Part shown: in pieces, positions 42,359 to 52,472 of the stretch
How positions within the stretch are numbered: the stretch's first letter is position 1
Layout of the letters: each line of letters starts with the position of its first letter
Source: Bemisia tabaci
Lineage: Eukaryota; Arthropoda; Insecta; Hemiptera; Aleyrodidae
Reading direction: 5' to 3'
NCBI RefSeq assembly: GCF_918797505.1
Contig: NC_092800.1
Span: 34,214,263-34,278,262, forward strand
DNA length: 64,000 nucleotides
Made by a program: the position numbers and the translations under genes
Notes under the pieces: model-generated
The model's database searches: none
Told to the model about the DNA's origin: nothing
The model's input: the letters and a program-made list of their open reading frames with translations, nothing else

Positions 42359-44045
42359 ATGAGCATAATAGCACATGAGGCGACTGAAGATCCTTCCAAC
42401 CGATATTTCCAAGAGGAAAGTTGTAGAAGTTATTACAAAGCTAGTTTCGACGATTTTAACATAATTAGTAATGAGTATAGCTTATGCCAGAAGTAAGTTG
42501 AACGATCAATAGTCACTGTCTCAAAAGTTCAGGCTGAATTCGATGAAAATTTTACCAGTGAAAATCAGTTTTAAATTGGAAGAGTTTCGATATATTTCTA
42601 AGAGTTTTAATCATACTTGTGATGATTATTAAAACATGGAATTACAGAAAAATTTGGACGCTCTTTCGTGGTTTTTTTCTGCTATCACTACTTTTTCCAA
42701 CCGAATTTCACCGTTGTATAACTCTGAGAGCTTGTATGTGGCTCTCCAACCAACTCGAAAGACTCTTTCCAGGGAATCACCACAAAAATAAATTTATTAC
42801 TGCCTACTTTCGATTTTCTATCATGGACTTTTTAACGTTTTATTTGAACGCAAGTGCGGTTTATGGCTTAATACAGCAATCAATAAAATCTCACAACACT
42901 CTCTCTGACCGGAAATGTAGCTTTGCGCTTGACCTTACGCACCCAATCAGCACTGCCACGTTGAAAGTTGTTGCTGAAAAGTTTTCTAACTTCTCAGAAA
43001 GCGAAAAACCCGTAATTGAAGTAACGGTTCTAGGTGCTTTGACATAAATCAAAATCTTAATGCTTGATGACTTCATTTTTTTCTTCAGACTTCAATTTTC
43101 TCGAATCTACCAGGCTATCAGACTGGGGCTGTTGCAAACAAAAATGAAAACGAACCTACTTTTCTTTTATTTCTCGATGGAATCAATGTCGATCGGTTCA
43201 CTTACTCCCTATATCCGATCGATTTTCGTCGATCTGATAGTATCTATATTTATCCATTTAGTAACCAGCTCCTATTTGTGTGAGTTCTGAGGAAGCGTAT
43301 CATATTTCACGACGATACCACTATTCGACCTCGTGGGAGCTGGGGTTGCCTATCCGAAAAATTGAAGGCAAACTGATATGTTGTTAAAATACCTAACCTT
43401 TTCCGGTTTGGCTAAAAGCCTTTATTTGAGTGAGTTCCAAGTACGCGTGCAATTTTACTGATACCTCTGTTCCACTCCTTTTTCATTTTTTCTCATTCCT
43501 TTCTTCCTCCTCTTTCTCTTATGTTCTTCTTTTTCTCTTTTCCTCTTCATCCTCTTATTCCTTTCTCTTTTCTTCTTCCTCTTACTCCTTTCTCTTTTCT
43601 TCTTCCTCTTACTCCTTTCTCTTTTCTTCTTCCTCTTACTCATTTCTCTTTTCTGATTCCTCTTACTCCTTTCTCTTCTCTTCTTCCTCTTACTCCTTTC
43701 TCTTTTCCTCTTCTTCCTCTCACTCCTTTCTCTTTTCTCCCTCAATTTTCTCCTATCCTTACACATTTCTTCCTCTTCTTTATTCATTTCTTCTTTCTCT
43801 TTTCTTCTTCAGCTCCCTTCATCCCTCCTCCTCTTCCCTTCAATAGCCCTTTCTTTATCCTTCTGTATTTTTTTGTGCTACTACAGGTGACGTCACCTAG
43901 GATTCCTGAACCCTTCCTGCTTCTTTTCGAGACCAAGAACCACGCAATCGCTATTCAACTGAAAGCCAAAACTGTGATTCAATCTGAGGTCGTTAGAGTT
44001 CAATATATTCCAATCTCACCCCGTACTCTATCCTCATATCTATGA
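42359..44045 (+). CDS. Candidate four-exon gene, 280-codon model, unknown function
   Basis: Proposed exons are 42359-42492, 42648-43020, 43089-43279 and 43901-44045. Exon 1 starts at ATG directly after an in-frame TAA and ends before a GTAAGT donor. Exon 2 follows ATTACAG and ends at GTAACG. A 68-nt intron with a strong polypyrimidine-CAG acceptor leads to exon 3, which ends before GTGAGT. Exon 4 follows CCTAG after a long pyrimidine-rich intron and ends at TGA. Every junction keeps frame (843 nt in total). AATAAA lies at 44215. Exon 2 encodes a hydrophobic stretch soon after the exon 1 junction (FFLLSLLF, about residue 54), perhaps a membrane or signal segment, and an NAS sequon. Exon 3 is rich in Asn, Tyr and Phe (LLFLDGINVDRF). 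I recognise no family. The exon 2 donor and the exon 4 acceptor are the weakest sites. It could be a rapidly evolving secreted or membrane protein, or a pseudogene. The model is inference from splice signals only. Confidence 0.4.
43495..43830 (+). repeat. TCT/CTT pyrimidine-rich microsatellite
   Basis: Imperfect repeats of an 18-27-nt TTCTTCCTCTTACTCCTTTC unit form a strand-asymmetric pyrimidine tract. It lies in the last proposed intron of the candidate gene. The Ser/Phe/Leu-rich plus ORFs and the Lys/Arg/Glu-rich minus ORF here come from the tract and were not called as genes. Confidence 0.85.
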
Positions 44046-44214
44046 GAGCTGACGGAGTGTTAAAAGTGAGCACGCCACGCAACTCCGACCAGACTCAGGA
44101 ACCCGTGAGGTGACTCTCAGGGCAACTTAGATACCCATCCCATCGCCAGGAGCGGCACGATGCCACGATAATCAGCAACCACTTCGACTCCTACTTATCG
44201 CATTTCGTAAAATT

Positions 44215-44220
44215 AATAAA
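44215..44220 (+). promoter_or_regulatory. AATAAA polyadenylation signal candidate
   Basis: AATAAA lies 170 nt after the stop codon of the candidate gene at 42.4-44.0 kb. That is a suitable distance for a short 3' UTR. The hexamer is common in AT-rich DNA, so on its own it is weak. Confidence 0.35.
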
Positions 44221-44508
44221 TGCGAAACGCGAAATCGATATTACGTCAGCCAGAGCTTGCACTACCGTCGCATCGCATGCTTCGTTCACTTCGTTGTTTC
44301 TCTCGATGCTTATCGGGTCAACGAACAACACGCGGTGTTCCAGGCACGCAACCCGTTTATTCCCTCCTAAGTACCCCCAGCGAGTGCTCAACATTGATTT
44401 TCCGGCTTTAGGAAATACTTCCTTTCTTGGTGTAATGGGCGTACCTTGAACTTGCGCTCTGCCGAGCTTCGTGCGTGTAGTTGTTCTTACTGTTACAACA
44501 TTTTGAAA

Positions 44509-44670
44509 TGGACCGCATTTAGCAGTAAGGAACCAAGCCACAACAGCTATTGCTAAATTTAACTGGGCAATTTAATTTTTTACAAGAGAACGTTTGTGCG
44601 GATTCCTTTGAAAATGTTTAGGAACTTTCTTCGTAATGTGCAGAAAACTCGCTGACATTTTTGTCGATAG
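44509..44670. mobile_element. MITE family B, truncated copy 4
   Basis: TGGACCGCATTTAGCAGTAA, then AACAGCTATTGCTAAATTTA and TACAAGAGAACGTTTGTGCG. The right half is missing; an I element begins soon after. Confidence 0.8.
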
Positions 44671-44686
44671 CTTTATTTTTAACTCA

Positions 44687-44846
44687 CAGAGGCGGATCCA
44701 GCAATTTGGCAACACCGGATTTGCTCCATTTAAACCTATGCTAAATGATCGAATCTTAACAGAGCACCTGGCCCCTTCAAGAATCGAAACTTCTCCATAG
44801 GTTTAAATGGAGAAAAGACAATGTTGCCAATTCGCTGGATCCGCCA
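44687..44846. mobile_element. MITE family I, copy 3
   Basis: CAGAGGCGGATCCAGCAATT left, AATTCGCTGGATCCGCCA right. TAACTCA lies on both sides (44680-44686, 44847-44853), a 7-of-8 remnant of the usual 8-bp duplication. Confidence 0.88.
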
Positions 44847-44866
44847 TAACTCAGACACAGTAAACT

Positions 44867-45249
44867 AGAGTACCTGTATAGGGAGAGTAGCGACAGATCG
44901 GTTCATGGAGGGCTTAGGGCCCAAAAGTGCAGCCACCCTTCTGAGCAACTTCTAACACACAAAATTTCACTGCCAGCCTACAGATTTCAATTCTAACCAA
45001 GATGGCTAAGAATGTACATAAATGAGCGTTCTTTCGCAAAAATAAGTAAATTTATGCAAAAAGTAAACCAAATACATGCTTTCTAAACGACGGTTCGTAA
45101 CAATTGTATTTGTAAATCGCTCTGGACATTCGAAATTCATAGGTTGGCTGCCTTTTTGGGCCCTAACTTTATTCGCGGAGGCATCGGTGAAGGCCTGATG
45201 GACTTTCGGAGTTTCAGATCTGTCGCTATTCTCCCTATACAGGTACTCT
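44867..45249. mobile_element. Element N (383 bp), 10-bp target duplication
   Basis: AGAGTACCTGTATAGGGAGA left and TCTCCCTATACAGGTACTCT right are inverted repeats. ACAGTAAACT flanks both ends (44857-44866, 45250-45259). The inner part has GGCTTAGGGCCCAAAAGTGC and TTTTTGGGCCCTAAC. The 9-11-bp duplication class includes Mutator-like transposons; assignment is inference. Confidence 0.85.
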
Positions 45250-45359
45250 ACAGTAAACTAGATATGTGATTGCGGACTTGCGCTGTCGGTACGTTGTTCT
45301 TCCGTAGTACGACAGGGTGGCGGTAAGTACGCATTTTTTGACTTAAGCAATGGCTATCT

Positions 45360-45800
45360 GTGTTCCACTTGAATCGGAACAGGCCGTCCAATCTTGACGA
45401 TTTTGAAATCGAGTCTCTTGTTTTTATTTCCTACGAGGAAGTCGACTCCTTGCAGTCATCCTCACCAAAACTGGCGCCTCGCACCAATCACGTACCACTT
45501 CCTCGCCCACAAACCAATGGAATCAATGGAAATCAATTTCCCCGGCCGTGCAACTGTGCATTGTCTTTGCCTAAATTTCATAAGTCACAATGGCAGGAAA
45601 CAGCGCCCAGTGGTCAACTCGGCGCGCGAATTTCCACGCTCGGCCATTTCCCGCGAGTTACGTGGTCGCTTCCCACGGACCCTCGAATTATTTCCACCCA
45701 CCGCAGCGAACGCTCTGCCCAAGAGCGGTCGCGATGGACGTCCTCCGAAAACTACGCCTGTCAAGTTCGATAAGTGCTGTCGGCCAAATTTGACGGAAAA
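45360..45800 (+). other. GC-rich segment with overlapping 136-137-codon ORFs
   Basis: Two overlapping plus-strand ORFs in different frames (45360-45773 and 45394-45804) cover GC-richer DNA. The first has an acidic start (SNLDDFEIESLVFISYEEVDS). Neither shows a domain I recognise. A 5' exon or CpG island is possible; both ORFs open in the same place is typical of high GC alone. Confidence 0.25.
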
Positions 45801-46069
45801 TTAGCTTACAAGTATTGCGTTTCGTGGTACGAAAAGCAGAAATTCCCGTGAACTGGCAACAATGAGCAATTACTTTCGCTGTTCGGACGACTGTAACAGG
45901 AAACTAGTGCCGCATCAATAAAGAGGATGAATGCATTTATGGAGGCTCGCTGAGTTCATTTTTTGACTGAGATAAAAAACAAAACAAAAAATGAAGAAAA
46001 ATAAACAATTCTATCAGTGAATAGCTGGCAGTTTGATTAGCTACATGGTCCAAAAACGTATCAGCTGTA

Positions 46070-46255
46070 CTGCCGTGCTAAAAGAAGAACGCCGTATGAG
46101 CCTTCAGACGTTGCCATGTTTCCCTCGATAAAAACTGAATTTACTGGGGGGGGGGGGAATTATGAATATTTGTTTCCAAAAATTTCAGACAATTTAGTAC
46201 GCATAATTTTAATCTAAAACATCTGAAAATTTCAAAGAAAAATGTGCATGAATGT
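46070..46255. mobile_element. MITE family A, 3'-truncated copy 9
   Basis: CTGCCGTGCTAAAAGAAGAA and CTTCAGACGTTGCCATGTTT left end, then a G run and A-type interior. The right arm is absent. Confidence 0.8.
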
Positions 46256-46454
46256 CATGCACACAATGAGTGTAGCAAGTTCTAATTTTGTCGTCTTTCG
46301 GTGATACAAGAGACAGCACCTATAATTAGTCGAGTTAAGAGAGAAACAAAACACGCAGTTTGGCCTGGAACGGCGCCTTGGATTGGTAAGGCGCCAAGGA
46401 CTTGGACTTGAGATGAAAAGGAGAAACCCTCGGCGCAGGGGTTGGCATGTAACA

Positions 46455-46605
46455 CATATTAGCGCCTACAAGACTGCACGAATACTTCACGCATTGCGTC
46501 AAACGAAACGCGGTCAGCAGCGGTCGACGTGAAACGCATAGCGCCTACAAGACTGCGTGAATACTTCACGCATTGCGTCAAACACAGCGCGGTCAGTGCG
46601 GCGCG
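46455..46605 (-). repeat. Repeat L, dimeric copy 4
   Basis: AGCGCCTACAAGACTGC occurs at 46461 and 46540 (79-bp period), each followed by GAATACTTCACGCATTGCGT and CAAAC, with GCGGTCAG between and after. Confidence 0.8.
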
Positions 46606-47186
46606 GCGGCAGAAGTTAAAATTATTAAACCACATTTATGTTTGTTCTTTCATAATTTTCTTTGTTTATTTCTTGTAAATGGAAGTCCTTGTCCACACAG
46701 ATATAGGTTTACGGAACTTAACTTTCGCGCGAAGTTCCGTGCACTTTTGCTGGTGGTGTTGACAGGGCTTTCGCTGAAAAATGTTTCCAACACGAGTAAA
46801 CGCGTCCTATGCACCTTTCCCCCTCCGGCACGTTCACTTGATGGTTGTTATTGATGTTTCAAAACGAATGAGAAGGGGGCGGTAAAATACAGGCGGCCCA
46901 TGGGCGGCAAGTAGGTAAATCCGGCCCTGAATCCTGATGCGCTATTATCTGACATGCGTTGAGAGTCGTTAGACCGGAGTCTATCAGACTAACAGTATTT
47001 TGAGCTTTATATGACAACACTGTCGTTGATCAGTAGGAAGTTTTTCGGGAGTAATTAGTCCGATCGGTGATGCCGGTGAATCTGTTCATCAGAGACCTTT
47101 CTCCAGCGCGCTGTTCGTCACTGTGCGTGCGCGTCCAGCCGCGTGATTTTGTTTTCGGAGTCGAAAGACGGACTCGCGACTGGCGC

Positions 47187-47427
47187 ACAGTGGACCGAGT
47201 CAATTATTAGAGAGGTCGGACAAGACATTTTTGACTAAAACTGCAAATTTTGATGTTTATTTCGTGACATTTCAAATTTCAAGGGGTGCTTTTGAAAGAA
47301 AATTTTAGGAGGAAGCCAATGGAACCACTTTTAGAACCTCAAAAGTTAGTAAAAACGGAGTTATAGACTTTTAAAGTTTCCAAAATTTTGTCCGACCTCT
47401 CCTATTGACTCGATCCCCTGTGCGGCG
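47187..47427. mobile_element. MITE family J, copy 4
   Basis: CGCACAGTGGACCGAGTCAA left; TCCGACCTCTCCTATTGACT and CGATCCCCTGTGCGGC right. Confidence 0.88.
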
Positions 47428-47640
47428 GAGCACGTGGACGGACGCTCGCATCGATGATGACCGGTGATTATCCGATCGTGTCCGGTCGTGTACGATCGTG
47501 TCGACTTGGTCCATTCGACGGATTCGGTCGGGATTACGCACCGCCTGCGCCTGCCAAAGGATGCTTTCTCCGCAACTGCTACAACGGCAGTCAAGGTCCG
47601 GGTCATGATCTCTGGAGACAGGTCAGTCACTCTACAGAGC
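47428..47640 (+). other. CpG-rich segment with ORF encoding a CFLRNC motif
   Basis: A plus-strand ORF from 47454 encodes YAPPAPAKGCFLRNC and then GSQGPGHDLWRQ, followed by ACAG/GTCAGT, a possible donor. CFLRNC resembles the ring of vasopressin-type peptides, but the Pro-x-Gly-amide tail and an adjacent signal peptide are missing, so I do not call it that. The minus strand is also open. Confidence 0.2.
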
Positions 47641-47730
47641 ATCTGACGTCATCTTGGTGCAAACATTGAGTGTTGAAATTGGCGGAGACCTGCAGTAATC
47701 GCATCGCATGGGCACTTTCGATTGGTGACT

Positions 47731-48005
47731 CCATGTGGAGTCACCAACAGGAATAAAGATTACACAAATTGAAAGTTTTTTGTAATCTTTGATCGGCCCA
47801 TTCTCAAATTCCTCTCTATATTCCTTCTCTCATTCCGTTTGTTCCTTGCCGAAACCGTAATTCCCGGTCCATTCCAGATTATAATATTCGCAGTTGGTGA
47901 AAATATAATCTTCATTCCCGTTTGTGACGCTGTGAAGGCCTAAAATGCGGGAACCAATCAGAGATGGATCCACGTTGTCTTAACTCTCAGTATAAGGGGA
48001 CTCTA
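47731..48005. mobile_element. hAT-like MITE F, 5'-truncated copy
   Basis: GGAATAAAGATTACACAAAT onward matches the F interior, and the right end CTCAGTATAAGGGGACTCTA is intact. The left terminal repeat is missing; a local palindrome GGTGACTCCATGTGGAGTCA sits at the break. Confidence 0.85.
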
Positions 48006-48018
48006 TTTTCGATGAGTG

Positions 48019-48271
48019 CTGCCGTGCTAAGGAAAAACACCGTATGAACCTTCAGGCGTTGCCAAATTTCTTTTAAAACAACGCAAATTTCCTGGTAAAT
48101 TCATGAATATCTTCCTCCTAATTTTTCAGATAATTTATTTCGCAATTTTACCTGAAAATTCTGAAAATTTTCAGGAAAAATATCCATAACTTTCCTAAAA
48201 AATAAACATTTTATCGAGGGAAATTTGGCAACTCTCGAATGTTCATACGGCGTTCTTCCTTGGCACGGCAG
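48019..48271. mobile_element. MITE family A, copy 10 (well preserved)
   Basis: CTGCCGTGCTAAGGAAAAAC and GCGTTGCCAAATTTC left; GGCAACTCTCGAATGTTCAT and TCCTTGGCACGGCAG right. Confidence 0.92.
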
Positions 48272-48917
48272 ATCTGACGTCATCTTGGTGGAATTGTTGA
48301 TTGTGGGAATTGGCGGAGAACCGTATAGTAATCGCATCGCATGCGCACTTTCGATCAGTGGGTGGGTTGTGGTTATTATCGCTTGAGTTTCAAAGCTTCG
48401 AATTTCAATCTAAAATCAGGAGCTTTGAGGACAAGGCTCGTCGGTGGAGTTTTTACTAATCCAAGAAATTCGAATTTAAAATTTCAAAGTTACATGGAGT
48501 CTTAATTATAATGAAAAGAAAATTCAAACTCACATTTCGAAATTGAATTTTACTTGTGATTTTTCACAGATTATATTTGAAGATTAGTTTTACTTAAAAT
48601 TATCTATAACTCAATTTTTTCAGAAGCTGCACTAATGTGCATTATCTTCCAAACCCCTCAAAACGTAAGACATTCTCTCCCTGCTCAAATCTCAAGAAAA
48701 TAGTTCGGAAAAAACTGTTCTATTTTTAATTTCAAAACTATTTGTTTAAACTACAACACATTTTTTAGGATACTAGTTTAGGATAGTAGTTTTTCTCGAA
48801 AACTCAAAAACCAATGTTTTAACTCAACTTAACAAAAATTGAGCCTCTAAAAATTGTGGTTCAGGAGATACCGGGTCCCTTTTCCCGTGGGCAATCATAC
48901 ACCAATATTTGTGACTG

Positions 48918-49334
48918 CACTAAAAAAAAATTCTCGGCGTTTTTACCAAGGTCCGTTGGTACCTTTACCATCTTACTTTTTTTTACCAATTATTGGTAAT
49001 TTAACCAAGACAGACTGGTAAGCTTACCTAAAAATCGGTATTTGTACTGTTTTTTCAGGTAAGAATACCACTTTTATTGGTAATCAATTCCCGGTAATTT
49101 TGTCATTTTACCTCGGTAATTCTACCACAGTCGATAAAAAATATTGGCGCTTTTACCAATAAGGTCTAGTAAAATTACGGAGAAAGTTCAATAATTTTAC
49201 TGAGATTTCTTGGTAAAATTACAAATTCCATAAATGGTAATTTTACCAAGAAAAAACTGGGATCTAATGGAACCCTGAATTCTTGGTAATTTTACCCTTT
49301 TCTTAGTAAATACACCGAGATTTTTTAATCAGTG
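48918..49334. mobile_element. Element U, rich in GGTAATTTTACC, TG target duplication
   Basis: Starts CACTAAAAAAAAATTCTCGG and ends CCGAGATTTTTTAATCAGTG, with TG on both sides. The interior is packed with TTACCAAG/CTTGGTAA and GGTAATTTTACC motifs, at least fifteen TTGGTAA- or TTACCAA-type words. Confidence 0.85.
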
Positions 49335-50062
49335 TGTCCACCGGCAAAGGGACCTTATTTTACTGGGGAAAAATCAGTACGGTGTCTTTGGTCAGACTGG
49401 GTAAAAAAATCAAAAAATATGACCTCACAATATTAATATATTGGTGACTAATAGTTTGGCTGCCCAAACCGGCATCGCCCCAGTTTGATTTGAAATTCTC
49501 AAACGTTATTTGATTCAAAGTGTTTCGAGTTTCAAATATTAAATTAAAAAGTAAATTTTGTCAAGAAAACTAGCTGGCATTTTTTTTTTGGAAATTTTCA
49601 ACCGCGGTGCAGGGTTATTTTGTGTTTTACTTCTCGTCTTAACCAAACTTTTGTGTCGAAATTTCTCTCTGTGTGTTTGGAACTACTACAAAATGGAGAG
49701 ATTTCGCGATGCAACCAGGAACCACGTTCAACTTTTCAGCCCTGTTAATTGACAGCCGTGCATAAATAGCCACATTGTGGGCATGTTACACGGCTGTGGA
49801 CCAACTCCTCTCCCCCCCAGACCGCAGTTTCCCTCCGGAAGATCACCGGACCGGAATCAAGTGTCCATTCAGGAATTTAACGCCTCGCATTGAAATGTTT
49901 TCCACGTTTCGGTGAATTAGGAATCTGTCCTTAGTTTTCATTCACTTTTTGGCGGTTACTGGTCCTTCGGGGACGGATGCAGAAAGTGAAACGGTGACAA
50001 TTTACTGTGGTTTTTGGTCGGGTTGCCAGGACATTTTAAGTTCCAAGTTAAAAAGTTCATAT

Positions 50063-50320
50063 TTTGACCGCATTAAGTCGAAAGGAACCAAACCACATTA
50101 GAAATTGCCAAATTTAATCGGGAAATTTAATTTTTTTTACTTGAAAACCGTACAGACAATTTCATTGCAAATTTCAATTATTAACTTTTGCATGGTGCTA
50201 AACAAATTCATACATATTTTCAAAGGAATCCGCACAAATCCTCTCTTGAAAAAAATTAAATTGCTTCCTTTTTGGAAGTAAAGGATGTGACTTGGTTCCT
50301 CTCTGCTGAACGTGGCCCAT
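50063..50320. mobile_element. MITE family B, copy 5
   Basis: TTGACCGCATTAAGTCGAAA and GAAATTGCCAAATTTAATCG left; GACTTGGTTCCTCTCTGCTG and AACGTGGCCC right. Confidence 0.85.
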
Positions 50321-50334
50321 TTGCTCTCTATATA

Positions 50335-50497
50335 AAATAGACTTTAACCCCTCTTTTCACAGATTAATTTCTGTTTTTCGACTTTCAGTTTTTGGCAGGA
50401 GAAAATAAATGACTAAAGGAACTTAAAAACATTCTTAACACAATTTTTTCGAAAATTTGGGTTGGTTCCTTCCTGATGGACTCGGCTTTACACGTAT
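50335..50497. mobile_element. MITE family B, subfamily 2 fragment
   Basis: TTTTTCGAAAATTTGGGTTG, then GTTCCTTCCTGATGGACTCG, is the subfamily 2 right end. The rest is rearranged. Confidence 0.6.
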
Positions 50498-50499
50498 AT

Positions 50500-51250
50500 C
50501 ACTTACCAGCCCAAAATTTTACATGTTATATTTAATTACCTGTCTTATTTTTATGTGAACTCGGACAACTTTACCACGGTTTCGATACAATGAACCTATG
50601 AAATTTAACTGAACTCAGATTTTTCCCATGACCACATTAGTTTTATTCCCCTTGTTCCCCATAAAAAATTTTTAGACTAAAAAATTTAAAACAGAGAATT
50701 TGAAACAAAGATAAACTAAACCTACAACATTGTCAAAATATTAATTATTGATTTTAATCGAGCAAGGAATCTTGTTAACATTTAATTATGCATACAACTT
50801 TTTTCTACGCACGGCAGTATTCGTGGGCAAAGTTTTAGGAATCTCAGATGCGATCAGTAGGTTCGCGGACTCCTTGTAAGGTCACGGTCGACCTATGGCA
50901 AGAATATAGTTCACCACTTAAACATTATGAGACGGTATTTTGATGGCTTCGCGAATGTTGCTCGTAAAACGAGGTAATGATCGCCGGCAAATTGCCTTTT
51001 CAAGTATATAGGCGTTGAGGTCGCTATCACACCTACGTGCGTATCTGTTCAAAAAACGGTACATTGAATTCCACGGTTAATTGAAGTATCGACTTACAAT
51101 CCCACGAATGGTGCTTCATTTACGGGCAATGGAAACTTTTAACCCTAGTCTGACAAAATCGGGTCTTTTTGGCCCTTATAAAGCGAGTGCTGAAATAAAC
51201 ACACATGTGCAATAATTTAGGACTCCTCCTAACATGTGCCAGCTGGAGAC
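50500..51250. other. Unassigned AT-rich stretch
   Basis: No repeat family match, no ORF of note. Confidence 0.4.
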
Positions 51251-51254
51251 ACAA

Positions 51255-51364
51255 TAGAAATGGAAAAAAAAGAAAGAGTGAAGTTAAAGGTGGAGAAGAA
51301 GGAGATGAAGAGCAAGAAAAGGAAAAGAAAGAGAGCAAGATCAAGAAAATGAAGGATAGGAAGA
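51255..51364 (+). repeat. Purine-rich (A/G) tract
   Basis: About 110 nt with almost only A and G (GAAGAAGGAGATGAAGAGCA). The Lys/Glu ORF over it is compositional. Confidence 0.85.
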
Positions 51365-51964
51365 TTATGTTTTTTCTTTCGTTTTTTATGTCTCCCTCTT
51401 TCTCTCTTTTTTCTGCGCCTCTTTTATGATTTCACCGTAGTCCACAGGCACGATAACGATAACTTTCGACGAGATTTTCTCGACATGTTACACTCGTGAA
51501 AACCTTCACTGGCAAGCAATATTTTAAAAATTGTTATCCATCGCAACGCTCTTCTCCATTAAAATTTTTTGAAACTTTCTATAAAATTATCTGGCTACTC
51601 CTCAGATCCTCATAATATTTTTCTGAAGATTTTGCGAAATACTCAAGTACATAGGAGATAGGAGGGCCGAGGAGTGCCCGGCTAATTCTACTCGGCCCCT
51701 TCCAAAAATTGTCAAGGGCACAAATTACTAATTAGCTTTGAGGTAAAAGACATAGGAAATGTGATAAATATGAGCTTAATCCTAATATAATCGATCAAAG
51801 ATGTCAGAAGATGAAAATTTCTCGCTAAGAGAGCAGCTTCCTCCGAGTAAGGAACGTGGGATGTAGCTTGACTATCGGTTGAGGTTTTTCGCGCATTTTA
51901 GCGCAATCCTTGTTTTCATGAGAGTTAAATTAAGATGAATTATGTTAAAATCCACAGTAAGGTA

Positions 51965-52173
51965 CACTCGTAAGGAAAAACCTCTTGGTTCAAGAGTGCA
52001 GTTTCTTGTCGCCGGATTTAAGAGTCTGGACTCTTGTTTCAATGCAAAATCCGCTTGAATCAATGCAAAATCCGCTTGAAACAAGAGTCCAAGACTCTTA
52101 AATCCGGAGACAAGAAACTGCACTCTTAAGTCAATGCACCGCGGCATTGGTCCTAGAGGTTTTTTTAACAGTG
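51965..52173. mobile_element. CACTG-ended MITE related to G, TA target duplication
   Basis: CACTCGTAAGGAAAAACCTC left; GAGGTTTTTTTAACAGTG right; TA on both sides. AAGAGTGCAGTTTCTTGTCG is mirrored by GAGACAAGAAACTGCACTCT. A tandem TCAATGCAAAATCCGCTTGA pair lies at the loop. Confidence 0.85.
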
Positions 52174-52289
52174 TATGATATTTCTAAAAGCAAGTTAGCC
52201 AAATTCCTATCATATGTAATATTTAATTCCATTTAATTTGTTTTTGAGAATGGCTTAAAATTGCTCTCAAGACGTTCCAATCCTAAAAA

Positions 52290-52400
52290 ATTTTGCCGGG
52301 GCAGACCCCCCGGAACCCCCTCTGCAGCTGGGGGAGTCCCCCAGACCCCCTTAGCCCAAGTTCTATATTCTCCTGTGCCCCCCCCCCCACAAAAAATTCC
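52290..52400 (+). repeat. G/C-run repeat remnant
   Basis: GCCGGGGCAGACCCCCCGG and CTGGGGGAGTCCCCCAGAC are short palindromes next to a C run (52379-52389). It resembles the end of a GC-hairpin repeat; nothing coding. Confidence 0.45.
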
Positions 52401-52472
52401 TAGTTCCGCCCATGCTCAAGTACTAAAGCATGATCTTGCGACTCATCCACGTGACCTGCAGCTTCTCCTACG

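Larger units (their letters stand above)
47645..48360 (+). repeat. 85-bp host duplication flanking two MITEs
   Basis: 47641-47727 and 48272-48360 match: ATCTGACGTCATCTTGGTG, AATTGGCGGAGA, then AATCGCATCGCATG and GCACTTTCGAT. F (47731-48005) and A (48019-48271) lie between. Both copies carry a perfect TGACGTCA. Confidence 0.85.

Noticed and set aside
43455..43860. 138-codon plus ORF and 110-codon minus Lys/Arg/Glu-rich ORF
   Set aside because: Both are translations of the pyrimidine-rich microsatellite; composition fully explains them.
44191..44541. 116-codon minus-strand ORF beginning MAWFLTAK
   Set aside because: Its start lies in a B element right at the terminal repeat; the rest shows no domain and overlaps the proposed 3' end of the plus-strand gene candidate.
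47454..47640. Vasopressin/oxytocin-like precursor
   Set aside because: CFLRNC is not followed by Pro-x-Gly and a dibasic site, and no signal peptide or neurophysin region is present.
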